A program made the position numbers and the translations under genes. From Bacteroidales bacterium (GTDB lineage: Bacteria; Bacteroidota; Bacteroidia; Bacteroidales; UBA10428), in the NCBI GenBank assembly GCA_016935355.1, contig JAFGRC010000113.1, forward strand, positions 1-44,124: a stretch of 44,124 nucleotides of DNA, read 5' to 3'. The notes beneath the pieces are model-generated. The model saw only the letters and a program-made list of their open reading frames with translations, did no database searches and was not told the DNA's origin. Each line of letters opens with the position of its first letter. The first letter of the stretch is position 1. This document shows positions 27,406-35,361 of this stretch, in pieces.

Positions 27406-28722
27406 ATGAACCATAACAACATTCTGACAGCAATCGATATCGGCACAACAAAAATTGTGACCATTGCCGGAAAACTCAACATCAACAACAAACTGGAAAT
27501 AATCGGTATGTGCAAGACTCCTTCCAGAGGTGTTAAACGTGGTGCTGTCCTGAACATTGAAGAAGCTGTGAATGCGATACGCTATACAGTTGACGAAGTG
27601 CGGAAACAAACCGGACTGAATATCAAAGAAGCGTATGTGGGCATAGCAGGTCAGCATATTAAAAGTATCCGCAACAGGGGTTATATTCTTCGTGATTCCT
27701 ATGAAGAGGAAATCAAAAAAGAAGATACAGACCGGATCCTGTCCGAGATGTATAAGATTTCACTGCAGCCGGGAGAAGAGATCATTCATGTCCTCCCGCA
27801 GAATTATGTAGTGGACAGTGAGACCGGAGTGAAAAACCCGATTGGTATGTTTGGTAAACGCCTTGAAGGCAACTATCATATCGTAATCGGCCAGACCAGT
27901 TCTGCCCGGACCATAGAACGCTGCGTAAACAGGGTCGGTATAAATGTCATTCAAATGATCCTGGAACCCCTGGCATCTTCAGCCGCCGTACTTACCGACG
28001 ATGAGATCGAGGCTGGTGTAGCCCTGGTTGATATTGGCGGGGGAACGACAGATGTGGCGGTTTATTGTGATGAGGTAATTAAACATACCGCCGTTATTCC
28101 ATTCGGAGGAAACGTAATCACGAAAGATGTAATGGACGGCTGTTCGATACTAAGCAAACACGCGGAGCAACTTAAGATACAATATGGTTCGGCGCTGGGG
28201 GACCTGGCAGAGGAATCAAAAGTAGTGGCAGTACCGGGGATCAGCGGACGTGAACCCAAGGAAGTATCCGTTAAAAGTCTCGCCTATATTATTCAATCGC
28301 GCATGGAAGAGATCATGGATGCCGTAATATATCAGATTGAGGAATCGGACTGTCTTGAAAAGCTCAATGCAGGTATTGTACTGACCGGGGGCGGATCCGT
28401 GCTCCGTCATCTGCCCCAGTTCGTGAAATACAGAACGGGCCTTGATGTCCGCATCGGTCAGCCGGATGTACAACCGGCCCGTCCCGAACTCAAGGAAGCA
28501 ATCCATCCCATGTATTCAACCGGTGTGGGTCTGTTGCTGATGGGTTTTGAGAATGATACACATAAAAATGATTCGACCGGTACAAAAAGTGAGAAAATAC
28601 CTGAGTTTGTTGAGGAAGAGGTAAACGGGAACAGACAGGATAGTAAGATCAATGTCATTATAAAAAATTTGAGAAACAATATTATGGAATTTTTTGATGA
28701 CGGTACCGACAGGAATATGTAA
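27406..28722 (+). CDS. ftsA: Cell-division protein FtsA
   Basis: Actin-fold ATPase that tethers FtsZ to the membrane. The 438-residue protein has the phosphate-1 motif AIDIGTTKIVTIAG, the inserted 1C domain (SHS2-like), phosphate-2 ALVDIGGGTTDVAVYC and the adenosine motif GIVLTGGGSVLRHL. The C-terminal segment INVIIKNLRNNIMEFF is predicted to be the amphipathic membrane-targeting helix, reached by a charged linker. It lies 4 bp after ftsQ and 25 bp before ftsZ, the standard order. Confidence 0.97.
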   Translation: MNHNNILTAIDIGTTKIVTIAGKLNINNKLEIIGMCKTPSRGVKRGAVLNIEEAVNAIRYTVDEVRKQTGLNIKEAYVGIAGQHIKSIRNRGYILRDSYEEEIKKEDTDRILSEMYKISLQPGEEIIHVLPQNYVVDSETGVKNPIGMFGKRLEGNYHIVIGQTSSARTIERCVNRVGINVIQMILEPLASSAAVLTDDEIEAGVALVDIGGGTTDVAVYCDEVIKHTAVIPFGGNVITKDVMDGCSILSKHAEQLKIQYGSALGDLAEESKVVAVPGISGREPKEVSVKSLAYIIQSRMEEIMDAVIYQIEESDCLEKLNAGIVLTGGGSVLRHLPQFVKYRTGLDVRIGQPDVQPARPELKEAIHPMYSTGVGLLLMGFENDTHKNDSTGTKSEKIPEFVEEEVNGNRQDSKINVIIKNLRNNIMEFFDDGTDRNM

Positions 28723-28747
28723 CCAATTACGAATAAAATATCAAACC

Positions 28748-30202
28748 ATGGACGAACTTATGCATTTTGAACTCCCGGTCAATAAATCGTCTGTTATTAA
28801 AGTTCTGGGAGTTGGAGGCGGCGGCAGCAATGCGGTAAATTACATGTTCCGGCAGGGAATCAAGGATGTGGATTTCGTTGTGTGCAATACCGATGCACAG
28901 GCACTTGCAAACAGTCCCGTACCAGTAAAAATCCAGCTCGGAGCATCTCTGACGGAAGGCCGAGGAGCCGGAAATAAACCGGAAACCGGCAAACAAGCTG
29001 CAATAGAGAGTCTGGATGCCCTGACAGAAGTATTGTCTGCCAACACACGTATGCTTTTTATAACTGCCGGCATGGGTGGAGGCACAGGTACAGGTGCCAC
29101 ACCTGTCATCGCACGTGCTGCGCGGGAACTGGGAATTCTGACTGTGGCCATCGTAACGATACCTTTTAAAAATGAAGGTCCGCGCCGCATTAACCAGGCA
29201 CTTGAAGGTATAGGTGATCTGGAAGAACATGTTGATTCACTGCTGGTTATTAACAATGAAAAAATTCGGGAAATATACGGTGACCTCAGATTATCGGAAG
29301 CCTTTTCCAGGGCAGATAATGTCCTGGCAGTCGCTGCTAAAGGTATTGCAGAAATTATTACAGTGCACGGCTTCATCAATGTAGATTTTGCAGATGTGCA
29401 GACGGTCATGACCAACAGTGGTGTTGCAATCCTGGGTACGGGTACTGCACAGGGTGAAAACCGGGCAATAGAAGCAGTAAAGCTGGCCCTGAATTCACCA
29501 TTGCTGAATGACACAGATATTAAAGGTGCAAAAAACATATTGTTGAACGTGATCTCAGGAAGTGATGAAGTCACCATGGATGAGATCGGACAGATCATTG
29601 ATTTTGTAAAGGATTGCTCGGGTGTTCATACCGACCTGATATGGGGTAACGGGACAGATACAAACCTCGGATCCGATATCAGTGTAACGATCATAGCCAC
29701 AGGTTTCAGCGCCCATAGCATACCTGAGCTGTACATTCGCAAACGACAGCTTGAAAGAATACCGCTTGACGAAAAGCCTGAAAACTCCAGCGGTGATAAT
29801 GATACATTATTTGTATTGAAGGATGTTTCCGGTAAAGTTCCGGACCATGAATATCCGTCTCAGCGCACAATCGAATTCGATCTTACAGCTGTGGATGATG
29901 ATATATTCAGCGGCATCAACAGGGTAAAAAGACCTGTTGATGTAAAAAAAGCATCCGAGCGGGTCAATATCATTAAAAGAACACAGGAAGAACTAAAAGA
30001 TCTGAAAAATGGGGCAGGTCAAACCGAGAAAGAGATAGAAGAACTGGAAAATACACCTGCCTACAAAAGAAAACAATTGCAGATTGAAATGCCAAAACAT
30101 TCCGAAGAAACAAAGATATCGAAGTATTCCCTGTCAGATGAAGACGAAAAACATGTAAAACTCAGCAAGGACAATCCCTATCTGCACGGGGCAGTCGACT
30201 AA
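28748..30202 (+). CDS. ftsZ: Cell-division GTPase FtsZ
   Basis: Tubulin homologue that forms the Z ring. The 484-residue protein has GVGGGGSNAVNYM at the nucleotide pocket, the tubulin signature GGGTGTGATP (about residue 110), the NxDFADV tract NVDFADVQTVM with the catalytic T7-loop Asp, and a well-formed C-terminal domain ending near residue 330. A long charged linker (about 150 residues) then leads to the tail LSKDNPYLHGAVD, the likely partner-binding peptide. The ATG at 28748 fits the family start better than an upstream frame from 28694. Last gene of the cluster; its stop overlaps the convergent PpiD-like gene by 4 bp. Confidence 0.97.
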   Translation: MDELMHFELPVNKSSVIKVLGVGGGGSNAVNYMFRQGIKDVDFVVCNTDAQALANSPVPVKIQLGASLTEGRGAGNKPETGKQAAIESLDALTEVLSANTRMLFITAGMGGGTGTGATPVIARAARELGILTVAIVTIPFKNEGPRRINQALEGIGDLEEHVDSLLVINNEKIREIYGDLRLSEAFSRADNVLAVAAKGIAEIITVHGFINVDFADVQTVMTNSGVAILGTGTAQGENRAIEAVKLALNSPLLNDTDIKGAKNILLNVISGSDEVTMDEIGQIIDFVKDCSGVHTDLIWGNGTDTNLGSDISVTIIATGFSAHSIPELYIRKRQLERIPLDEKPENSSGDNDTLFVLKDVSGKVPDHEYPSQRTIEFDLTAVDDDIFSGINRVKRPVDVKKASERVNIIKRTQEELKDLKNGAGQTEKEIEELENTPAYKRKQLQIEMPKHSEETKISKYSLSDEDEKHVKLSKDNPYLHGAVD

Positions 30203-32313
30203 AAGAATTCCCTCCGGTTATCTTCAATACCAGCAAGTTCCCTGAGTGCATCATAGGCATAGTAAGTGGTCAGCACACTGTAATTCTGTTCTATATACAT
30301 GCGTGCCTGTTCCATGCTTTGAGAACCACCGGCAACATCATCGCTCATGTCTTTAACCGTCATAACATAAACACCATTTTCACCTGTGATGGGTATGGAC
30401 AACCTGCCCTGTTCAAGATTCAACGCAGCACCTACCAGTTGCGGCTCCACACCCGCGCTGCCAAAAATGCTTGAACTGTAAGTAATATTTGAAGCTGCCT
30501 GTACCTGCAGACTGAGATTATCTGCCAATGATTCCAGTGAACCGGCATTTTCGATATTTTCGGCAAACTTTGATACCAGGACCTCCGCCTTTTTTAATTT
30601 TTTTACTTCGTTTTCAATCTCAGGTCGGATTTCTTCCAGTGGAATGTAACCTTCATTCCTGACCCCGTCGACCGTCGCAACAATATATTTATCTTCGATC
30701 TTAAATACACCGGATACATCATACAATTCAGCCTGATATGCCCAGCTTACCAGCTGCCTTGCTGAAACAATTCCGGGAACACTTTTATCCATCGGGGCCA
30801 GATTCAAAGCTGTTTGCAGCTGTCCATCAAAACTTTCCGCTTCAGCTGCCTGAATGAACTTTTCATTCGTGTTGTTTATACCGGCAAATTCATTAGCCTT
30901 AATGTAATAATACTGGTCAGTCGTTTCACTGGGTTCCACTGATTTTACCAGCGTTCCAACCTGGACTTTTTTTACCGGTCTCGATTGATCAAGGATCTCA
31001 ACAACATGTAACCCATATTCCGAAGGAACAATCTTAATATCCCCTTTCGCCCCAAAAAAGCAACTGTCGCTGAAGGATCTGACCATATCACCCTCCCTGA
31101 ACCATCCAAGGTCACCCCCGGATTGAGCTGAGTTATCTACTGAATTTGTCATGGCAAGCAGTGTAAAATCCACCCCATTTTCAATCAGGTTCTTTAAGCT
31201 GTCAGCCAGCTCAAAAATTGTGTTAACATTGGTTTCCGTGACCTGTAGCAGAATATGCCGGGCCCTGACGGAATCCGGAAGGTAATGGATCTGAGCCAGC
31301 CGTGAGATTTTATAAGCATCCTCCTCGAAATAAGGTCCGAAAGAATCTCCCGGTTTCGCTGCAAACATAAAGTCATTCAAAGTGTCAGGCAACTCACCGT
31401 TGCTGTAATTGGTAGCGTCGTAAGGAACATCTGATTCCATGGTAATGAACTGTTCTATATTCTCGGCCGACTCAAAATCCTCTTTAATATCATTGATCCA
31501 GTATTCAGCTTCTTCATAATCCTCCTGTGAAGGAATCACTTCGTAATATACAAATCTGATGTCCCTGGATTCTTCCTGCTTATAATTATTTCTGTGTTCA
31601 CTGTAATATTGTTTAATATCTTTGTCTGTGATGTTGATATCTGCATCCGGAACTGCACTGAAATTGCTGACCAGATAATCCACACTGACAATCTTGCTTT
31701 CCAGCTTTGCATTCCTGGAAGCTTCCAGTTCCGTTGCATATAATCCCTGTCTGATCACATTCAGGTATTTCTCATATTTCCGTTCACGGAAAATTTCATC
31801 CTCAATGAATAAATAATATATTTTCTCATCGATCATCTCATCAACACTTTCAATCCTTTGCATAAACATCACAAATGCCTGCCTGTTGAATATCCCAGTT
31901 TGCGGATCTGTAAACAATTGCGCAATATACGGATGGGGTTGGGCACCCATGATCATCTCAGAAAGTTCTTCCTGCGAAACTTCGATGCCAACCTTTGTAT
32001 ATTGCTTTTCAAGTAACAGGTCCTGGATCATGCTTTCCCATGCAGCTGTTCTCAGACGATCCATCATGTCCTGATCAAGACTTAACGCACCCGTTTGCAG
32101 TTTCTGAATCTGTTCAAGCTGTTTTACACGGTTATCATAATCAGTATAAGGAATTGATTTACCAAAGACCTCTGCGATTTCATATTTTGAGCTGGTAAAA
32201 AGGGAACCTCCCGAATCCAGCAAATCACTTAATACAAATGCCAGCAAAGCTAACCCGATCACGATAGCCACCAACATTCCGGCCTTTACTCTCAGTTTTT
32301 CTAAAATTGCCAT
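30199..32313 (-). CDS. PpiD-like membrane-anchored peptidyl-prolyl isomerase/foldase
   Basis: Periplasmic folding factor of 704 residues with an N-terminal membrane anchor (AGMLVAIVIGLALLAFVLSDLL, residues ~12-33), a SurA_N-like chaperone region (about residues 35-200), a parvulin PPIC domain (about 345-450; ARHILLQV, SGGDLGWF, VPSEYGLHVVEI) and a further C-terminal chaperone-like half. By family it helps outer-membrane or secreted proteins fold near the translocon. The layout matches E. coli PpiD (623 residues) but is longer. It is probably its own transcription unit, behind a 289-bp gap. Its TAG stop is read from the same CTAA that ends ftsZ. Confidence 0.9.
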   Translation of the reverse strand: MAILEKLRVKAGMLVAIVIGLALLAFVLSDLLDSGGSLFTSSKYEIAEVFGKSIPYTDYDNRVKQLEQIQKLQTGALSLDQDMMDRLRTAAWESMIQDLLLEKQYTKVGIEVSQEELSEMIMGAQPHPYIAQLFTDPQTGIFNRQAFVMFMQRIESVDEMIDEKIYYLFIEDEIFRERKYEKYLNVIRQGLYATELEASRNAKLESKIVSVDYLVSNFSAVPDADINITDKDIKQYYSEHRNNYKQEESRDIRFVYYEVIPSQEDYEEAEYWINDIKEDFESAENIEQFITMESDVPYDATNYSNGELPDTLNDFMFAAKPGDSFGPYFEEDAYKISRLAQIHYLPDSVRARHILLQVTETNVNTIFELADSLKNLIENGVDFTLLAMTNSVDNSAQSGGDLGWFREGDMVRSFSDSCFFGAKGDIKIVPSEYGLHVVEILDQSRPVKKVQVGTLVKSVEPSETTDQYYYIKANEFAGINNTNEKFIQAAEAESFDGQLQTALNLAPMDKSVPGIVSARQLVSWAYQAELYDVSGVFKIEDKYIVATVDGVRNEGYIPLEEIRPEIENEVKKLKKAEVLVSKFAENIENAGSLESLADNLSLQVQAASNITYSSSIFGSAGVEPQLVGAALNLEQGRLSIPITGENGVYVMTVKDMSDDVAGGSQSMEQARMYIEQNYSVLTTYYAYDALRELAGIEDNRREFF

Positions 32314-32348
32314 AAAACAACAGGATATTTGATTTTAAAAACAGGGTA

Positions 32349-32375
32349 CGAATATAGCAATTTATCCGATTCCAA
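32349..32375 (-). promoter_or_regulatory. Candidate promoter of the PpiD-like gene
   Basis: On the minus strand a TTG (32375-32373) is followed after 16 nt by TATATTCG (32356-32349), one base off TAnnTTTG. Predicted transcript start is near 32342, about 30 nt before the ATG. The spacer is slightly short, so confidence is limited. Confidence 0.35.
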
Positions 32376-32450
32376 AAGTCTTTATTCGTGAAACTCAAAT
32401 TATAAAGTGTAGCGTATTAAAATTCTTGCTTGAACAACTACTTCACTGCC

Positions 32451-32506
32451 TGTCCCGACCTGCGGTGCGGGACAAGTTACCGGCCTGCGGTGCGGGACAA
32501 ATTACC
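32451..32506. repeat. GC-rich 23-bp direct repeat pair with embedded hairpin
   Basis: Two 23-bp copies (32459-32481 and 32484-32506) differ at one base and share CCTGCGGTGCGGGACAA. They sit at a 25-bp period in an otherwise AT-rich gap. Just upstream, TGTCCCG (32451-32457) is the exact complement of CGGGACA (32468-32474) in the first copy, giving a 7-bp stem with a 10-nt loop. No T-tract follows. The rest of the 289-bp gap (32314-32602) shows only the promoter candidate listed above. Confidence 0.75.
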
Positions 32507-32602
32507 AATAAATCGGAGGAGGGTCTGATTTTCCGGATCCTGATGTGAATTTAGTTTCCTGAGTTTGGTTTGGAAAAAATTTGCAAAGTCTTTTCAGGGA
32601 TA

Positions 32603-33880
32603 TTATACCCGTGATTCCGGGATGATTTTAAGTTGAACCAGCTCGATACGGGTATGGCTCACCTTTAATATTTTAATTTCAAAAATACCGATACGGATGT
32701 TATCATTCATTTTGGGAATGCTACCATGATGATAGATAATAAAGCCTGCAAGGGTTCCATATTCCTCGGATTCCGGCAGGTTCAACCTGTATTTTTCATT
32801 CAGATAATCAGTTTCAAGCCGCCCCGAAAAAATATAATGCTGCTCACCCAAATGCTTCTCAATGAATTCATCAATATCATGTTCATCATCAATTTCCCCG
32901 AAAATCTCTTCAATGATATCTTCAATGGTCAGCATACCTGAAATACCACCGAACTCATCCACAACAACGGCAACACTTTTATGTTCCTGAATAAAATCCT
33001 TAAGAAGCTTGCTTGCAGGCATCGTTTCCGGAACATATGAAACATCTATCAACCCCTGCTTTATGGAAGCAGGGTTTTTGAAAAGTTCCTTTGAAGTAAT
33101 ATAACCCGTAATATTATCGATGTTTTCTTCATATATCAGAACTTTTGAAAAACCAGTCTCAACGAATTTCTGCCTCAGTTCATCAACAGAAGTATTAACC
33201 TCAACAGCTGATATTTCAGGCCGGGGTACCATGCAATCACGAACCTTAACATTTGTAAAATCAAGTGCATTCTGAAAAAGCCTGATCTCATTCTTTTCTT
33301 CATGGTCATAGTCAATTGATTCATCATGACTTTCACTGATGAGGAAATCGAGATCCACCTTGCCAAAGACCATCTTATCAAATGTTACTGCCGAATCGCT
33401 TTTCATGGCCTTCCGCATGATCACACCGGAAAACCACTGCAGAAACCTGCTGGCAGGATAAAATATTAAATAAACCAGAAGCAGGGGGACTGACATGAGC
33501 GTGAGCGCTCTATTGGGATTTATTCTTACAATGGCCTTTGGAAGAAACTCTGCAAGCAGGAGCACGACGATGGCGGAAATTAAGGTCTGGATGGCCAGAA
33601 GGCCTGTATCCGAATGAACGAATTTCCCAAAAAAAGGATTGAGCGACCTTGCCATAAAAATACCATAAACAACAAGTGCCAGGTTGTTGCCCAGCAGTAT
33701 GGTCGCAATATACTGGCCCGGAGAGGACTGAAAAATATTAATGATCCTTGATGAAAAAAGTCCCTGTTTTTTATCAAGTTCAAGCCTGAGCTTGTTGGAT
33801 GCCAGAAAGGCGATCTCCATGCCTGAAAAAAAAGCCGAGGCAATAAGCATTACTATAATGACGATAATATTGCTCATCAA
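32603..33880 (-). CDS. CNNM/CBS/CorC-HlyC membrane protein (GldE/TlyC-like)
   Basis: A 425-residue inner-membrane protein with an N-terminal CNNM/DUF21 domain of about four helices (IIVIIVMLIASAFFSGMEIAFLASNKL at the start, the classic SxxFSGxExA pattern). A pair of CBS domains follows (about residues 205-335; RDCMVPRPEI, VVDEFGGISGMLTIEDIIEEI), then a C-terminal CorC_HlyC domain. The family is linked to Mg2+/Co2+ transport and, in Bacteroidota, includes GldE, tied to gliding/lipoprotein function. Which role applies cannot be decided here. It lies 25 bp downstream of lptC on the same strand. Confidence 0.9.
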   Translation of the reverse strand: MMSNIIVIIVMLIASAFFSGMEIAFLASNKLRLELDKKQGLFSSRIINIFQSSPGQYIATILLGNNLALVVYGIFMARSLNPFFGKFVHSDTGLLAIQTLISAIVVLLLAEFLPKAIVRINPNRALTLMSVPLLLVYLIFYPASRFLQWFSGVIMRKAMKSDSAVTFDKMVFGKVDLDFLISESHDESIDYDHEEKNEIRLFQNALDFTNVKVRDCMVPRPEISAVEVNTSVDELRQKFVETGFSKVLIYEENIDNITGYITSKELFKNPASIKQGLIDVSYVPETMPASKLLKDFIQEHKSVAVVVDEFGGISGMLTIEDIIEEIFGEIDDEHDIDEFIEKHLGEQHYIFSGRLETDYLNEKYRLNLPESEEYGTLAGFIIYHHGSIPKMNDNIRIGIFEIKILKVSHTRIELVQLKIIPESRV

Positions 33881-33905
33881 AATCCGGTATACTTAATCAT
33901 TACAA

Positions 33906-34514
33906 TCAATTGGCCTGTCCTTCACTCACATATGCCGTGCCTCTTGCACCCTTTAAAGTCAATTGCGTCAGGTCCTCGTTCGCATCAAACCCGTCCTCAC
34001 CATAAAATACACCATCTTTATTGGTGATTTTAGAAAATTTTTCGGAATATACTGCTCTGTTTTCCTGATCCCAGAACAACTGGTCCGTTTCGAGTTTTTC
34101 CCCGGTAAACAGGTTTTCTGCCACCACATTATTGCGTGCTTCCCATAGTTCTGTCTTCTGATTGAAGATGGCGTAATTTGCCTGTATGTAGGATTCAACA
34201 TCCAGGTCTCCATCATAGAAATACACTTTAAGTCCCTGTGGAAATTCGATATATGGTTCTTCAACCCTGTCATACCTGTTCAATTCAGGTGTGATAATTC
34301 TGCCCTGCATCATGCCCGAGTCATGATACACGATTTCAACATCGTAACCGGTCAGGTCGGGCAATTTCAGCTCACTGGTCAGCGCATTAATGGTTTCAAA
34401 ATCGTTTTTGCAGGAACAAAATGTCAACAACGCCAACACAATCCACCCTGCAGATTTATACAATACCTGCATATACCGATCTGTCATGGTAACGTTTACC
34501 TTCTTCATCATCAA
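33906..34514 (-). CDS. lptC: LPS export protein LptC-like lipoprotein
   Basis: A 202-residue protein of the LptC family, a bridge component carrying lipopolysaccharide from the LptB2FG transporter to LptA. The N-terminus (WIVLALLTFCSCKND) ends at a Cys that looks like a lipoprotein site, a form common for LptC in Bacteroidota, where the E. coli protein has a membrane helix. The remainder is beta-jelly-roll in character (GRIITPELNRYDRVEEPYIE, VYFYDGD, NNVVAENLFTGEKLETDQLF, IYGEDG-like GVFYGEDGFDA). Several start codons are possible (three consecutive ATGs at 34514-34506 or the ATG ten codons in); all keep the signal. Other lpt genes are not in the window. Confidence 0.85.
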   Translation of the reverse strand: MMMKKVNVTMTDRYMQVLYKSAGWIVLALLTFCSCKNDFETINALTSELKLPDLTGYDVEIVYHDSGMMQGRIITPELNRYDRVEEPYIEFPQGLKVYFYDGDLDVESYIQANYAIFNQKTELWEARNNVVAENLFTGEKLETDQLFWDQENRAVYSEKFSKITNKDGVFYGEDGFDANEDLTQLTLKGARGTAYVSEGQAN

Positions 34515-34543
34515 TTCACTCCAGAATCATCCGGACAAAATTA

Positions 34544-35281
34544 CTAAATCCGCAAGGAATATGCATTGTAGTCGAGTATATAATTAAGGCCTTCAAGTAC
34601 AAGATCCGGGTATGATATCAACTGTCCGGACATCATGCCGGCAATAAAACCCGAATCTCCCCCGGTTGCAATAAATTTGCAGTTTGAGTACCGTTTTTCG
34701 CATGCTTCGATATACCCTGTTATTTCAAATATAATGCCCTGCTGGACACCTGCAACAATGGCCGATTTTGTGTCTTCCCCAAGAAATGGATAATTCCCGT
34801 CCCTTTCCACAAAGGGCAAACCGGCAGTATGATCATGCAATGATCTGAAGCGGATGTTCAGTCCCGGTGAAATATTTCCACCACGATATTCTCCCGTTGC
34901 ACTCACAAAATCTATCGTAATGGCCGTCCCAAAATCAAATATCATTACATTTTCTCCGGGAAAAGCTCTTATTGATCCGGCTGCTGCAGCGATCCGGTCA
35001 TATCCCAGGGTGTCGGGTGTTTTATAAACCACCCTGAAGGGAAGCGGAGTATGCCTGTTAAGACACAGAACCTTGAGACTCTGTTTTTTTATTACAGACA
35101 TCACATATTCACTGATCCTGCCAACCGAACAATAAATCGCATTTTTATATCCGCGTTTCAGGATCCATTCACCAATTCCCGTGTAATTCTGATTTTCAAA
35201 GCGTATGCTTTCAACAATTTCATCCCGATCAAAACATGCGATCTTGGAATGCGTATTACCAATATCAATAACCAGGTCCAC
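34544..35281 (-). CDS. coaX: Type III pantothenate kinase CoaX
   Basis: Phosphorylates pantothenate, the first step of coenzyme A synthesis, using the feedback-insensitive CoaX fold. The 245-residue protein has phosphate-1 motif LVIDIGNTHSKIA at the start, the dimer/pantothenate motif TPDTLGYDRIAAAAG, the catalytic-Asp phosphate-2 region IFDFGTAITIDFV, GGNISPGL, and the adenosine motif IATGGDSGF. The start is uncertain: GTG at 35281 gives the family-typical N-terminus (VDLVIDIGNT) and is preferred, but the frame extends to another GTG at 35365 that shares GTGA with the flippase stop, adding 28 non-conserved residues. Either way it is coupled to the upstream flippase gene and lies 30 bp from lptC. 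Confidence 0.9.
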   Translation of the reverse strand: MDLVIDIGNTHSKIACFDRDEIVESIRFENQNYTGIGEWILKRGYKNAIYCSVGRISEYVMSVIKKQSLKVLCLNRHTPLPFRVVYKTPDTLGYDRIAAAAGSIRAFPGENVMIFDFGTAITIDFVSATGEYRGGNISPGLNIRFRSLHDHTAGLPFVERDGNYPFLGEDTKSAIVAGVQQGIIFEITGYIEACEKRYSNCKFIATGGDSGFIAGMMSGQLISYPDLVLEGLNYILDYNAYSLRI

Positions 35282-35361
35282 TGAAGTAATGCAAGCAGTT
35301 CTAAACCAGGTAAAATTAGCGAACTGTTTCTGTATTACAAAATAAAAGGCATTTTCAGTCT

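Noticed and set aside
28840-29598. 252-residue open frame antisense to ftsZ
   Set aside because: It is the mirror of a conserved coding frame, with Ser/Pro/Arg-rich composition and no family features.
32451-32506. CRISPR array or transcription terminator
   Set aside because: Only two copies with a 2-bp gap between them, no spacers, and no T-tract after the hairpin.
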